A DNA stretch of 48,276 nt from Candidatus Cloacimonadota bacterium (GTDB lineage Bacteria > Cloacimonadota > Cloacimonadia > Cloacimonadales > Cloacimonadaceae), in assembly GCA_023228285.1 (NCBI GenBank), contig JALOBM010000010.1:1-48276 (forward strand). The letters are read 5' to 3'. The translations under genes were made by a program, and so were the position numbers. The notes beneath the pieces were generated by a model. The model saw nothing but the letters and a program-made list of their open reading frames with translations. It ran no database searches and was not told where the DNA came from. Of the stretch, positions 17,171 through 26,416 are shown in pieces; position 1 is the stretch's first letter, and each line of letters begins with the position of its first letter.

Positions 17171-18208
17171 TTAAACTACTTTTACGCCTATTTTGGCTGC
17201 TGCTAGATTCGCTATAGTCCAAGCTAAACCAGTGTTGGGGTCAGTTAGGCTTATATGGCGAAAATCGAGATATGATGAACTAGTCAGAGTGTTATCGGGC
17301 CCAATTTCTGTTGCGCTGCCAGATAAAATGGGTTGTTCGAGTATTATTGACGTACCAGAAGACAATGCAGCAGTAGTTGCGATTTGTATTCCAATTATTG
17401 TGCCAGTTCCAACTAGGCTAGGATATGTATATAAGTCTCTTTGCCCTGATGTACTGCTATATACATAATCTGTAGCACCATTTTCTGGATTTTCGTCAAC
17501 TAAATTGTAGTGTGTTGTCCCTGCACTTGTTGTCCATTCTATGGTTGATGTGTCCGCATTCGGGAAAATACCGATCACTCTACAATCACCTTGGAAATCA
17601 TTGACTGTAGAACCAGAGCCATCACAAATATACAGATCATCAAAGCAGTTGTATATAGTGTTTTTGATATTACTGTTTGAGGTGATTTTAAATATATTAT
17701 GAAAACTATCTGCCCCAGCCTTAGTATTAATTCCTATGAGCGATATAATTGTGGTTCCATTTAGTCTAATTTCAACTGTTCCGCTAGTCGCATGACAAAA
17801 TACTTTCATTTCAAGATAGTACCATATAGGGATAAGAGAAATAGAATATGTTGAAATTGTGGTGCCGTCAAGTTTTACAACAATAGCACCACTAGTCAAT
17901 GTGACATTGACACCCAATGTTGCATTATCGTAGAGTGCTATCACGGGTGACATTGACGAATCAACTAATTTAAACGCAACACCAACAATAATTGTTGGGT
18001 CAGTTGTTAATGCTGGTGTAGATATAATGGTATACCCACTTGTTATACCATTATAACCGCAAAAACTGTAGCCAGATATTCTACCAGCAGTAATCATTGG
18101 AAAATTGTATGCTGAGTTAGAAACACCGTATCCTCGTATGCCTAACAAGGTGGTTACATCACCACTGCTACCATATCCTTCAAATCCATCAATCCAAAGC
18201 AAAGCCAT
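17171..18208 (-). CDS. Phage structural protein with jelly-roll-like domain (paralogue 2)
   Basis: The 345-residue product begins MALLWIDGFEGYG with the same leader and ribosome binding site as its paralogue (GAGGTAGTTATG). It matches that protein through YYLEMK, GTVEIRLNG, INTKAG, CFDDLYICDGSGS, VIGIFPNAD, WTTSAGTTHYNLVDENP and a C-terminal WTIANLAAAKIGVKVV. A LamG/jelly-roll-like fold is likely in the first 200 residues. Duplication of the whole gene, including its ribosome binding site, is evident. Predicted virion surface component. Confidence 0.8.
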   Translation of the reverse strand: MALLWIDGFEGYGSSGDVTTLLGIRGYGVSNSAYNFPMITAGRISGYSFCGYNGITSGYTIISTPALTTDPTIIVGVAFKLVDSSMSPVIALYDNATLGVNVTLTSGAIVVKLDGTTISTYSISLIPIWYYLEMKVFCHATSGTVEIRLNGTTIISLIGINTKAGADSFHNIFKITSNSNIKNTIYNCFDDLYICDGSGSTVNDFQGDCRVIGIFPNADTSTIEWTTSAGTTHYNLVDENPENGATDYVYSSTSGQRDLYTYPSLVGTGTIIGIQIATTAALSSGTSIILEQPILSGSATEIGPDNTLTSSSYLDFRHISLTDPNTGLAWTIANLAAAKIGVKVV

Positions 18209-18264
18209 AACTACCTCACTATGTCTAGTCTAAGGTAGATTTGAATTATTGTAGATTATATTGG

Positions 18265-19995
18265 CTAGATCGATTGCCAAGTGTCGCCGTTGAACCGCAA
18301 GAATGTGGTTCCATTATACCATTCGTCGCCCCAGAGGGGAGAGCGACCAAGAAGTATAACCAATCGAGGAAGAATGTATTCCTCATAAAAAGCGGTAGCT
18401 TCTGTATCGGTATCTTCCGGAAGCTTGGTATAATCAATACAAAGTTGTACTGTTCTTCTTACCAGACCACCAGTGTAACCATAACAGCTAATACCATCAA
18501 CAGCAACAATTCCTTCTTGAGCATTAAGATTTATCGTATTGCCAAGACCTTGATCTTGCTCGCAAACAAACCTATTTGTCTCAGATGGTGGAATTGGTGT
18601 TGTTAGACTATCGGTTGTCCCGACCATTGCTCTGCACTGGCCATCAGTCGGCGTAAATCTTGGAACTCTACTGACACCAAACGCACTTATTCTTGTCGTA
18701 GTCTGAATAAATGATGCATATTGATCGGTTAATAGCGAATTAAATGCATCAAAGAAGTCATCAATTGTCGTTGATGTTCCGCCCCATTCACTACTAAGAA
18801 CGACATGACCCCTACCAAAATCTTGGTAGTATAATTCATCATCAGTTCCAGTATGCAGCAATAAATCGTCTATTGGCTCTATCGCCACGATTTCGCCAGA
18901 AACCATACTACGTAATAGATCAAGCCTGGCGAACTCGACTGCATCAGGTGACGGGTTAAGTCTAGTTACATTATGGGTGGCAAAGTAAATTCGAAGTTGA
19001 TTGTTTGCTGTCCCAATTGGCTGGATTCTGCTAATCCAAACTGGGAAGTATGTACCTGTCGTATCGCCCGTTGGCTCATCGCCAGCAGGTGCAACAATAT
19101 TGAATTCTCGAAACATTCCAGATGGAATTGTCACCACAAATGTTCCATTTGATGTTCTGGAAGCATCGACATCAAACGGGTAATTGAATGCATTAAGCCA
19201 CGATGAAGTATCACTAGACAGATTTGGAATTGCATTATTGCAACTATCAACCAACATACCAGTACCATGGCTGATCACATTGTCATTGAAACTGGTTATT
19301 TCAGTTGGAGTAGCACCAGTGCTGACAATTTGGTATGTTGTTGGCAGTGACGATCCTGGTGCGACCAAGTTGTAAAACGCTTGTACGATAACATCGTCTT
19401 GCAATAACGTGCGAAATGTTATAAATCCTTTTATTGTTTCGCTTTCGCTAGCATCAATGCAAACCGCTTCTTCCGTAGTTGTGCAAACTGTTAATCTTGA
19501 TCTCTGATACGTCAAATTACTATCGATGATATAGTCTGCATAGAATAATGCTGTTTCTGTCGAGGAGTCTGTACTGGTAGCTGTAAAAATAAGTCTCAGA
19601 GTTCCAGTATAGGTTCCTGTCGATCCGGCATTTGTCCCACTTTCACGCTTGATTTTCGCCAATCTAAAATCTTGCCACTTTGCCGGTGTGGACATGTGTA
19701 AATCCCAAATCCACCCATTTGGTAATTGTACATTGGTGGTCGAATCCATAACCTTAGCTTGCACCAAGAATGGAAAGATTGCCTCATGACCAATGCTAAT
19801 GCTTAGTGAATCGAGAGTTTTGGCGAGAATGAGTTGCCGCAATGTGATGTCCGCCATTGGACGGTTCATTGCTTCGTAATAAACTGGGTCTGTTGGTGTG
19901 ATCCAGCGGACGTTGAGTGTGGTATCGCCAGTAAGCGCAGCAAATAAATTACCTGGTGCGACCGTTGGGACCAGACTTGGATTAATAGTAGGCAT
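18265..19995 (-). CDS. Phage virion structural protein, 576 residues
   Basis: A good ribosome binding site (ATGGAGAGAATGTATG) precedes MPTINPSLVPTVAPGN. The sequence is rich in Thr, Ser and beta-type stretches, with few lysines, like tail, neck or baseplate proteins. It has no DUF2341, propeller or LamG segment. The C-terminus contains GLVRRTVQLCIDY and a final GTTFLRFNGDTWQSI. I recognise no exact family. It is the first gene of the minus-strand adhesin block, facing away from the glycosyltransferase genes across an 80-base gap, so it probably sits closest to the block's promoter. Confidence 0.7.
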   Translation of the reverse strand: MPTINPSLVPTVAPGNLFAALTGDTTLNVRWITPTDPVYYEAMNRPMADITLRQLILAKTLDSLSISIGHEAIFPFLVQAKVMDSTTNVQLPNGWIWDLHMSTPAKWQDFRLAKIKRESGTNAGSTGTYTGTLRLIFTATSTDSSTETALFYADYIIDSNLTYQRSRLTVCTTTEEAVCIDASESETIKGFITFRTLLQDDVIVQAFYNLVAPGSSLPTTYQIVSTGATPTEITSFNDNVISHGTGMLVDSCNNAIPNLSSDTSSWLNAFNYPFDVDASRTSNGTFVVTIPSGMFREFNIVAPAGDEPTGDTTGTYFPVWISRIQPIGTANNQLRIYFATHNVTRLNPSPDAVEFARLDLLRSMVSGEIVAIEPIDDLLLHTGTDDELYYQDFGRGHVVLSSEWGGTSTTIDDFFDAFNSLLTDQYASFIQTTTRISAFGVSRVPRFTPTDGQCRAMVGTTDSLTTPIPPSETNRFVCEQDQGLGNTINLNAQEGIVAVDGISCYGYTGGLVRRTVQLCIDYTKLPEDTDTEATAFYEEYILPRLVILLGRSPLWGDEWYNGTTFLRFNGDTWQSI

Positions 19996-20015
19996 ACATT
20001 CTCTCCATGTTAAAT

Positions 20016-20045
20016 ATAGTATCTTTGATTATGTACGAAACGCAA
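20016..20045 (-). promoter_or_regulatory. Possible sigma-70-type promoter for the minus-strand adhesin block
   Basis: In the divergent gap the minus strand reads TTGCGT, 18 bases, then TACTAT, about 20 bases before the 576-residue gene. Both boxes are imperfect matches to TTGACA and TATAAT, so this is only a candidate. Confidence 0.25.
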
Positions 20046-20077
20046 TTTCTATTGTTAGCTGGCTCAAACTTATTAAA

Positions 20078-20202
20078 ATGATTACATTATTTACGAATCA
20101 CTGGAATCACGCCAACCAAGAACGCCAAGAAGAAATTGACTATTGTATAAACAAAAACATAGAAAACCCTTTTATAGATCGAGTCGTAATACTAGGACAG
20201 TC
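20078..20202 (+). repeat. 125-bp direct repeat, copy 1 (start of first glycosyltransferase gene)
   Basis: The first 125 bases of the gene match 21481-21605 with only four differences; the two genes then diverge abruptly. This pattern suggests gene conversion or a recent recombination endpoint. Confidence 0.9.
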
Positions 20203-21484
20203 GAGCGAAGAGAAAAGGAAAGGTATATCATCTAGCGAGATTCTAAGATATATTTCAAAATTCAGAGTTAAGATAAAAGGCTATAAAGTAATATGGGAGA
20301 ACGTCGATTGTACTGGTTATATGTATAATCGACCAACCTATGAATTATTTTTTAAGATGGCTGATAAATATTGCACATCACCGGCCGATATAAGTATTAT
20401 CTCTAATTCTGATATCTATTTTGACGAAACTATTGGACTGATTAAAGACTTGGACTTAAGTAATACGTGTATTGCTCTTACAAGACATGAAGTATATGAA
20501 GAAAATCTATCGGCTATGGAAATTGGTGGTGCTCACAGTCAAGACACCTGGATTGTTCAAGGTAAGCCATTAATATTAGAATCTTCTGATTGGCCGATGG
20601 GTATATGGCAATGCGATAGTAAGATAGCTTATGAATTAGAGAACGCTGGGTATAGATTAATAAATCCGTGTTATTCGATTATATCACATCACTTACACCA
20701 CAATAGTGATGTTGGCGATAGAGGAAATCCATTGCCAGGAAAAACACAGATAGTCAATTTCTCAAAAATTGAAGATTGCGGACTTAAAGCTAGAATTTTA
20801 TCTAAAGTCGGAATAATATCATTCAGTCTTTTTGGTAGTAGCCCAAAGTATTGTCAAGGTGCTATCCAAAATATGAAACTTGCCAAGCATATTTATCCTG
20901 GATGGGCTGTTAGGTTCTATTATGATGATACTGTACCACACCAAATAATAGACACATTACATAGTCTAGGTGCTGATTTGGTTAAAATGCCAAGATCTAT
21001 CGGTGTGTCAGGTGCATTTTGGAGATTATTGGTAGCCGATGATTTGCGTTATGACAGATGGCTTGTAAGAGATGTCGATAGTAGATTAAATTATAGAGAA
21101 AGAGTAGCCGTCGATGATTGGATAGCAAGTGGTTTACCATTCCATGCTATGCTTGATCATCCAGATCATCATGGCCATCCAATAGTATGTTGCGCTTTTG
21201 ATGGTCTTAGCGGACGCTTATCTATCGGTGACGCTATTGATAAATGGGATGTTGATGGAGTATACGGTGGTGATGAGAATTTTTTAGAAGAAATTATTTG
21301 GCCACGAATAAAGGATAAAACTCTAGTCCACGATGGTTATAATCTATCACATAAATGGGGCGGTATTTATAGACCATTTCCAACTAAGAGAGAATTTGGG
21401 AGGTTTGTTGGTGAGGTGTTTGATGAAAATGAATGCTGTCATGCGGTTAATAGACATAGAATTATGAATTATATAGATCTATGA
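20078..21484 (+). CDS. Two-domain glycosyltransferase
   Basis: The start is the ATG at 20078, because the paralogue 1.4 kb downstream begins with the same residues (MITLFTNHWNH); an upstream extension overlaps the divergent gene and is unlikely. The 468-residue protein has an N-terminal domain (1-245) with SNSDIYFDE (a D-x-D-type metal/nucleotide-sugar motif near residue 112), HSQDTW and HLHHNSD. A C-terminal domain (about 248-468) has FSLFGSSPKYCQGAIQNM, LGADLVKMP and VRDVDSR (a second D-x-D near 333). Both resemble GT-A-type transferases. It would move sugars from nucleotide donors onto a protein, DNA or glycan acceptor. It sits beside fibre genes and upstream of a Ser-rich stalk protein, so virion glycosylation is one option. 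The ribosome binding site is weak. Confidence 0.75.
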   Translation: MITLFTNHWNHANQERQEEIDYCINKNIENPFIDRVVILGQSSEEKRKGISSSEILRYISKFRVKIKGYKVIWENVDCTGYMYNRPTYELFFKMADKYCTSPADISIISNSDIYFDETIGLIKDLDLSNTCIALTRHEVYEENLSAMEIGGAHSQDTWIVQGKPLILESSDWPMGIWQCDSKIAYELENAGYRLINPCYSIISHHLHHNSDVGDRGNPLPGKTQIVNFSKIEDCGLKARILSKVGIISFSLFGSSPKYCQGAIQNMKLAKHIYPGWAVRFYYDDTVPHQIIDTLHSLGADLVKMPRSIGVSGAFWRLLVADDLRYDRWLVRDVDSRLNYRERVAVDDWIASGLPFHAMLDHPDHHGHPIVCCAFDGLSGRLSIGDAIDKWDVDGVYGGDENFLEEIIWPRIKDKTLVHDGYNLSHKWGGIYRPFPTKREFGRFVGEVFDENECCHAVNRHRIMNYIDL

Positions 21485-21605
21485 TTACATTATTTACGAA
21501 TCACTGGAACCACATCGACCAAGAACGCCAAGAAGAAATTGACTATTGTATAAACAAAAACATAGAAAACCCTTTTATAGATCGAGTCGTAATACTAGGA
21601 CAGTC
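21481..21605 (+). repeat. 125-bp direct repeat, copy 2 (start of second glycosyltransferase gene)
   Basis: Partner of 20078-20202; 121 of 125 bases agree by direct comparison. Confidence 0.9.
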
Positions 21606-22209
21606 AGATATTAAGTCCAGAAACAACATTATAAGCTTTGATACTCTTAAATATGTCTCGAAATTTCGAACTAATATGAAATGTTCGAATAAGGTTATAT
21701 GGGAGAACATCGACTGTGCTAATGATCAATACAATAGACCAACTTTTAAACTATTTTTTGAGTTAATCAATGGATATTGCACATCACAAACCGACATAAG
21801 TATTATCTCTAATTCTGATATTTATTTTGATGAAACTCTTGAACTAATCATAAATCTAAATCTTAAAAATATATGTATTGCATTAACAAGACACGAGGTA
21901 TATACAGAAAATAAATCGCCTTTAAAGTTAGGATGGGGACCGCAAAGTCAAGATACTTGGATTATTCAGGGGAAGGTGTTGCCATTAGGTGTTTCTGATT
22001 GGCCTATGGGTATTAGTGGATGTGACAATCGGATATGTTGGGAGTTAGAACATGCTGGCTATAAAGTAATAAATCCTTGCTTGTCGATTATAGCAAATCA
22101 TTTACACCACAATAACGACGTTGCCAATAGAGGAAACTCGCTATCTGGAAATATACAAGTTGTTGCTGTGTCTAGGATTGAAGATTGTGGCCTTTCTAAA
22201 CTATGGTAA
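21481..22209 (+). CDS. Single-domain glycosyltransferase paralogue
   Basis: The 242-residue product overlaps the stop of the upstream gene (ATGA). It matches that gene's N-terminal domain throughout (SNSDIYFDE, CIALTRHEVY, SQDTWII, SDWPMGI, HLHHNND, RIEDCG) but ends at CGLSKLW, where the paralogue continues into its second domain. The D-x-D-type motif is intact, so it may still be active alone or act with the first enzyme. In a shifted frame the DNA just after the stop encodes MSKILRKLSI, which faintly resembles the paralogue's linker and may be a remnant of a lost domain. Role: sugar transfer, acceptor unknown. Confidence 0.75.
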   Translation: MITLFTNHWNHIDQERQEEIDYCINKNIENPFIDRVVILGQSDIKSRNNIISFDTLKYVSKFRTNMKCSNKVIWENIDCANDQYNRPTFKLFFELINGYCTSQTDISIISNSDIYFDETLELIINLNLKNICIALTRHEVYTENKSPLKLGWGPQSQDTWIIQGKVLPLGVSDWPMGISGCDNRICWELEHAGYKVINPCLSIIANHLHHNNDVANRGNSLSGNIQVVAVSRIEDCGLSKLW

Positions 22210-22269
22210 AATGTCAAAGATACTCAGGAAGTTAAGTATAAATCATTCGGTGCCGCCAAGGAGCTGATC

Positions 22270-23136
22270 GTGGATAAACCTCAAACAAATTACGACAAAT
22301 ATCTCAACCACCAAATGGACGATCAAGTGGAAAAATTCTATTCTAGTCTTAACGAAGCTTTTGACGGCTCAGTAGATGAATCATTTGCTGGCGAAAATCG
22401 AAGATTTATTCAAGGTAGCAATAAAGATATAGTTAAATCTTGTCTTGATAGAATTCTTCATATTGGGCATATAACCAACGCAACTCAGGTTGAACAGCAA
22501 GCACAAAATGAATGGCTCAATTCAGATGGTGCTCGTAAAGCTTTTCCGCAAGGTTATGACGCTTTTGGTAAAGCAGTAAGGGCAGAATATGAGAGTATGG
22601 GAAAACGTGAAGCCATTAAGCATGGTGATTGGACACCAGATGAAGATGAACCGCCTCGTGCTAAGGATCGCTTTTACGAAGATCGTGATGAGGCATTTAA
22701 TAGAAGTATTAGTGAGGCTTTGAATGGAATAGCCGTTCCAGATGGTGCTGCGCAGCCGAAAATCGGTGTTAAAATGCTTGAACAAGCACTTGGTGCCAAG
22801 ACTAAATCTGGTATGAGCTTAAAAGAAGCACTCAAAAAAGCAGGAATTACTTGGCATGTAGCTGAGCCAGGATCACATGTCGTTGTTTTTATAAACAAGA
22901 ATGGTGATGAAAAGTGGCGTGTAGAGCCAATGACACTTTCGGACAAGAAAGTATTTGAAGACACAATGGAAGCTCTTTGGTCTGTTGCCCTTGGAAAAGC
23001 ACCAAACGCGAAGGAACTAGAACGCGATGCGGCCAAACAAAGGGCGAAAGAATTAAGCGACCATAAGAATGAGATTTCCGGCTTGGTCGATCAGATTATC
23101 GGCAAGCATACTAAGACAGGCCAAGAGGAACAGTAA
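22270..23136 (+). CDS. Hypothetical protein, 288 residues (GTG start)
   Basis: AAGGAGCTGATCGTG gives a strong ribosome binding site before a GTG start. The product is charged, helical and hydrophilic, without membrane segments or cysteine clusters. It has two SxxEA-type stretches (YSSLNEAFDGS, NRSISEALNG), which recall the short 'LNEA/LDEA' stretch in the 132-residue gene at 27372 (DKRLDEALF). Residues about 185-225 form a small alpha/beta unit (GMSLKEALKKAGITWHVAEP, HVVVFINKNGDEKW). I know no family. Its stop overlaps the start of the next structural gene (TAATG), so it probably belongs to the virion-assembly transcript. Confidence 0.65.
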   Translation: MDKPQTNYDKYLNHQMDDQVEKFYSSLNEAFDGSVDESFAGENRRFIQGSNKDIVKSCLDRILHIGHITNATQVEQQAQNEWLNSDGARKAFPQGYDAFGKAVRAEYESMGKREAIKHGDWTPDEDEPPRAKDRFYEDRDEAFNRSISEALNGIAVPDGAAQPKIGVKMLEQALGAKTKSGMSLKEALKKAGITWHVAEPGSHVVVFINKNGDEKWRVEPMTLSDKKVFEDTMEALWSVALGKAPNAKELERDAAKQRAKELSDHKNEISGLVDQIIGKHTKTGQEEQ

Positions 23137-23990
23137 TGTACCATTATAATTTTACAATTAATACTGCTAGTGCCGCAGCTGGTGCGATATATTCAAATAA
23201 TGGTCAGACATTTACGGTTGTTGAATCAGTAGTTAATGGTACTATTTTAGTGACACATGGTTCTGGTGTACCGTCATCAAGTGGCACTTTAACTCTTATA
23301 AGTGGATCTGGTACTGATTCTATTATTTTCTCGTCTACAGTCAATCTGCTTTTACCAGATAATAGGCTTAGATTTACAGCACCACTCATCGATTTTGCAA
23401 ATGATGTTGGTTTGAGCGGACAAGACCACGAAAAGTTTCCAGCACCAGACGCACAGCCACGGTACGATTGGTTGTTGATGTGGTATATCAGTTTATTAGC
23501 TAATCAGTCGTCCTACGATGAACCAACACAATATCGAGACGGCACATTTTGGTTTGATCTGAACACATTAACCATTAAGCTGTGGCGTAGTAGTCTTGAG
23601 AGCATTAGTGGCTCTTGGATGAGTCTCGCCAGTTCTATTTCTCTAGAAGTAGTATCTGGTGTACCGTTAATGCTTGATACATGGTATGCGTCAGCGAGTG
23701 CTAAATTAACCGGCTCTGCGCCAGTCATAACTTTTGGTGGCTACGTTACTTTAGCAGAAGCAACAGAGATCCCAGTACCAGTCACACTTCAAGGTGAAAT
23801 AGACTTGAACAAGACGCGGCCATTTGTTTATATCAATGGTATACTGGTTGATCCAAGAAACTGCGAGTATTATACCGCAACAACGATAAAATTATTGAAC
23901 GATGTAGTTCTGGTCGCAAATGACAGATTTACTGTCGTGATCCAGAACATTTTACCAGCAAACTTCTCAATTCCAGATGTTGTTATCTAA
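23136..23990 (+). CDS. Predicted phage fibre or minor structural protein
   Basis: The 284-residue protein begins MYHYNFTINTASAAAGAIYS and is a string of beta strands with many Ser, Thr, Gly and Val residues. It contains RYDWLLMWYISLLANQ and TQYRDGTFWFDLNTLTIKLW, a layout typical of short tail fibre or spike-attachment proteins. It overlaps the upstream gene's stop by one base. There are no catalytic motifs. The structural role is inferred from composition and position. Confidence 0.65.
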   Translation: MYHYNFTINTASAAAGAIYSNNGQTFTVVESVVNGTILVTHGSGVPSSSGTLTLISGSGTDSIIFSSTVNLLLPDNRLRFTAPLIDFANDVGLSGQDHEKFPAPDAQPRYDWLLMWYISLLANQSSYDEPTQYRDGTFWFDLNTLTIKLWRSSLESISGSWMSLASSISLEVVSGVPLMLDTWYASASAKLTGSAPVITFGGYVTLAEATEIPVPVTLQGEIDLNKTRPFVYINGILVDPRNCEYYTATTIKLLNDVVLVANDRFTVVIQNILPANFSIPDVVI

Positions 23991-23992
23991 TT

Positions 23993-24616
23993 ATGATCAC
24001 TACACTATTGATGATCGATGGATTTGTGTTTTTGGGCTTGTTGGGTATAATTAGTATTCTATTTATTATTTGGTCGGCTGTCGATGAACCAAATCCGTAT
24101 TTCTCTAGTGTAATACTGTCGATAGTTGTAGCGCTTGCCATTTTGTTTACAAACGCTGGTCAGATAATTAGAGATACGACATGGTGGATGACAGTGTTAT
24201 ATGTGACAGGCTATTGCATTACTGGATGCATTTATTCGATTATTATAAGATGGCCACTTTATTTAAATGGATTGCTTAGAAGATTAAAAGCAGCAAAGAA
24301 AGACATGCTGCAAAAACGTAATATAAAAGAAATACTTGCTGGTGAAAATGCACCATTTAAAGAATGGCAAGGCATCGTTCATAGGATTGGATATCCCAGC
24401 GGTTTATACCTAACTGATTCTGGTGATCTCGTTCCACCACAATATCACGAAAACAAAGCGCGACTTATGACATGGGCCATACTTTGGCCGTGGAATATTT
24501 TATGGGTTTTGGTGCGTAAACCTATTGTATGGATTTTTGAAGAATTGCTTAATCTTCACATATTGAAGAGCATATGCCAAGCAATATCAAATTGGACATT
24601 CAAAGACTTTAAATAG
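23993..24616 (+). CDS. Integral membrane protein, 207 residues
   Basis: Three hydrophobic helices lie in the first 90 residues (MIDGFVFLGLLGIISILFII; SVILSIVVALAILF; VLYVTGYCITGCIYSIII), followed by a soluble Lys/Arg-rich loop. A last hydrophobic stretch is WAILWPWNILWVLVRKPIVW. The 'xxWxxxWPxxxxWxLxxxPixxI' layout near the C-terminus is seen in small membrane proteins of T4-like and larger phages whose function is not known. The gene starts two bases after the upstream stop. It may act at the host membrane during lysis, superinfection exclusion or virion assembly; the sequence does not say which. Confidence 0.7.
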   Translation: MITTLLMIDGFVFLGLLGIISILFIIWSAVDEPNPYFSSVILSIVVALAILFTNAGQIIRDTTWWMTVLYVTGYCITGCIYSIIIRWPLYLNGLLRRLKAAKKDMLQKRNIKEILAGENAPFKEWQGIVHRIGYPSGLYLTDSGDLVPPQYHENKARLMTWAILWPWNILWVLVRKPIVWIFEELLNLHILKSICQAISNWTFKDFK

Positions 24617-24631
24617 TCAAAAGGGACCGAT

Positions 24632-25681
24632 ATGAATAAAAACGCTTTAAATCTCAACGAAACACTAAGCCGCACTTGTGATGGTGAAATTGAAATCATC
24701 GTCAAAGACGTGCACGGTCGAGTACTTGAGCATACTCGGACCCACAATATTGTAAAAATTGGTGCGAAAGAGATATTAGCACATCGCCTACCATATGAAA
24801 AAATCTGGGACCCGAATGCAGGTAGTGGAGACGGTGCTTGGATTTCTAGTGGTTTTGACATGTCCGATTATGCACCTAAATATATTCTCCTAGGTGCCTC
24901 GTTCGATTCAGATGGTGCTGCACTCGACACAACAGATTCGCGATATTACACGATCGATCCAATTACAGGACTGACGATCCCGATTACGCTTGGAGTTGGT
25001 GCTGAATATGAGGGTGGTCTCATCAACGCTGTTCCTATATCGGAACCATATAGACCATTGAAAAAAGTTGAGTCTATCTATTTTCAACCAACATATCAGC
25101 CAGCCGGAACACCACTATTACAAGACGATGTTCGTGCAATGAATAACATCGTTGTTTTCGAGACAACGCTCACAAAAGATGAATACAACGGCTTTGGCAG
25201 AACTGATAGCGATTACTTCACAATCACAGAAGTTGCTTTAGCTGGTGGTAAAGAACTTACAACTGTTGGTGCGTGTGAGTGTGATCCGAAGACGATTTTC
25301 CTTGAAGGCCGTAATGACGGAACAGCAATAACAGCAAACACGTCGGGATCATCTACTATCAGCATCGATCCAACAGACTCAGCATATGTCGATGTCATTA
25401 GCGTTGGCGATCAAATCAAAATAACGAGTGTTGATGGTACTGGTACTAGTGTCCTACCACAAGTAAATGATCACTATTTAGTAACGTCCAAATTAACGGG
25501 CGGTAGTGATATAGGCTTGGATCGAACTCCAGTAGGAGCAGACGGAGAAACTGCACTTACTGGGCAGGTTGGAATATTCCGTGATTCTCTAAGAATATTT
25601 TCGCACCGCATTTTGAAAACTCCGTTTAAGAAGAGTTCAGATTTCATGATCATCATACGATGGTCCTTGGTAATGAATTGA
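24632..25681 (+). CDS. Phage virion structural protein, 349 residues
   Basis: A clear ribosome binding site (AAAGGGACCGATATG) precedes MNKNALNLNETLSRTCDGE. The N-terminal part (GEIEIIVKDVHGRVLEHTRTHNIVKIGAKEIL) resembles virion proteins in which a 'xxxTxNxVxxxGxxxL' strand-helix opens the domain. Residues about 230-290 form a beta-sandwich insertion (DSAYVDVISVGDQIKITSVDG) typical of phage tail proteins. The C-terminus (DFMIIIRWSLVMN) matches the final strand common in this group. Probably a tail or baseplate component. It is followed at once by an endonuclease-like pair, a typical site for mobile genes in phages. Confidence 0.7.
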   Translation: MNKNALNLNETLSRTCDGEIEIIVKDVHGRVLEHTRTHNIVKIGAKEILAHRLPYEKIWDPNAGSGDGAWISSGFDMSDYAPKYILLGASFDSDGAALDTTDSRYYTIDPITGLTIPITLGVGAEYEGGLINAVPISEPYRPLKKVESIYFQPTYQPAGTPLLQDDVRAMNNIVVFETTLTKDEYNGFGRTDSDYFTITEVALAGGKELTTVGACECDPKTIFLEGRNDGTAITANTSGSSTISIDPTDSAYVDVISVGDQIKITSVDGTGTSVLPQVNDHYLVTSKLTGGSDIGLDRTPVGADGETALTGQVGIFRDSLRIFSHRILKTPFKKSSDFMIIIRWSLVMN

Positions 25682-25705
25682 TGGTATATAAGGTAAGGAG
25701 CCTTT

Positions 25706-26416
25706 ATGCCATCTGGAAAACCTATAGACTGGTCGAAATACGACCATTTAATAACTACTTATTTGCCATCTCTTACAATAAAAGAATTTGGTAATAAATA
25801 TCTTCCTAATATTAGTTTTAAATCTGTAGGAGCAAGAGCCAGAAAGTTAGGCGTTCGCCCTTCTATCTATAGGCCAACAGACGAACATAAGACTAAAATA
25901 GCTATGACGCTCTCGAAAGGCACACCAGAGCTAATTGAAAAGCTGAAAAAGTTGCGTAATTCTCTATCTATTCGGGCTTTATCCGCCGAACTCGGCATTA
26001 GTTATAATACAATATGCATCTTAAATAAAGAGCATAATATAACACTTTCAGAATCAGGCAAACAAAGAGCACAGGAAGCATCAACTATTGGAAGTATTGG
26101 TAAAATTCCGTGGAATAAAGGTTGTACTCTTAGCGACGATACAAAACGTAAAATATCAGAAGCAATTAGCGGAGAGCATAACGGCTGGTTTGGTCATAAG
26201 ATGACTGATGAGGAAAAGAATAGTAGAAAGTCAGTTTATTTTTCCAATGGCGTCTTTAAGATGCGTGAATTTCTAAAATCGGACGCAGGCATTCTGGCAC
26301 GGAAACGATCTACAGCAAAACTACGATCCAATGAATATAGATTGCTAGCTTCTAAAAGGCATCAGCATTATCGAAACAAGGAAAAACAAAACATCGCGGC
26401 CATGGTGTTAGATTGA
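25706..26416 (+). CDS. NUMOD3- and HTH-containing protein, homing-endonuclease-associated
   Basis: The 236-residue product has a good ribosome binding site (AAGGAGCCTTTATG). Residues 87-111 form a helix-turn-helix (SIRALSAELGISYNTICIL). Residues 132-170 match the NUMOD3 DNA-binding motif found in phage and intron homing endonucleases (GKIPWNKGCTLSDDTKRKIS, then GWFGHKMTDEEK). The N-terminus has a second helical DNA-binding-type unit (LTIKEFGNKYL...SVGARARKLGV). No nuclease motif is present here; a PD-(D/E)XK domain follows in the next frame with a four-base overlap. The pair may be a split homing endonuclease or a frameshifted single gene. It interrupts the structural gene run and is probably mobile. 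Confidence 0.7.
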   Translation: MPSGKPIDWSKYDHLITTYLPSLTIKEFGNKYLPNISFKSVGARARKLGVRPSIYRPTDEHKTKIAMTLSKGTPELIEKLKKLRNSLSIRALSAELGISYNTICILNKEHNITLSESGKQRAQEASTIGSIGKIPWNKGCTLSDDTKRKISEAISGEHNGWFGHKMTDEEKNSRKSVYFSNGVFKMREFLKSDAGILARKRSTAKLRSNEYRLLASKRHQHYRNKEKQNIAAMVLD

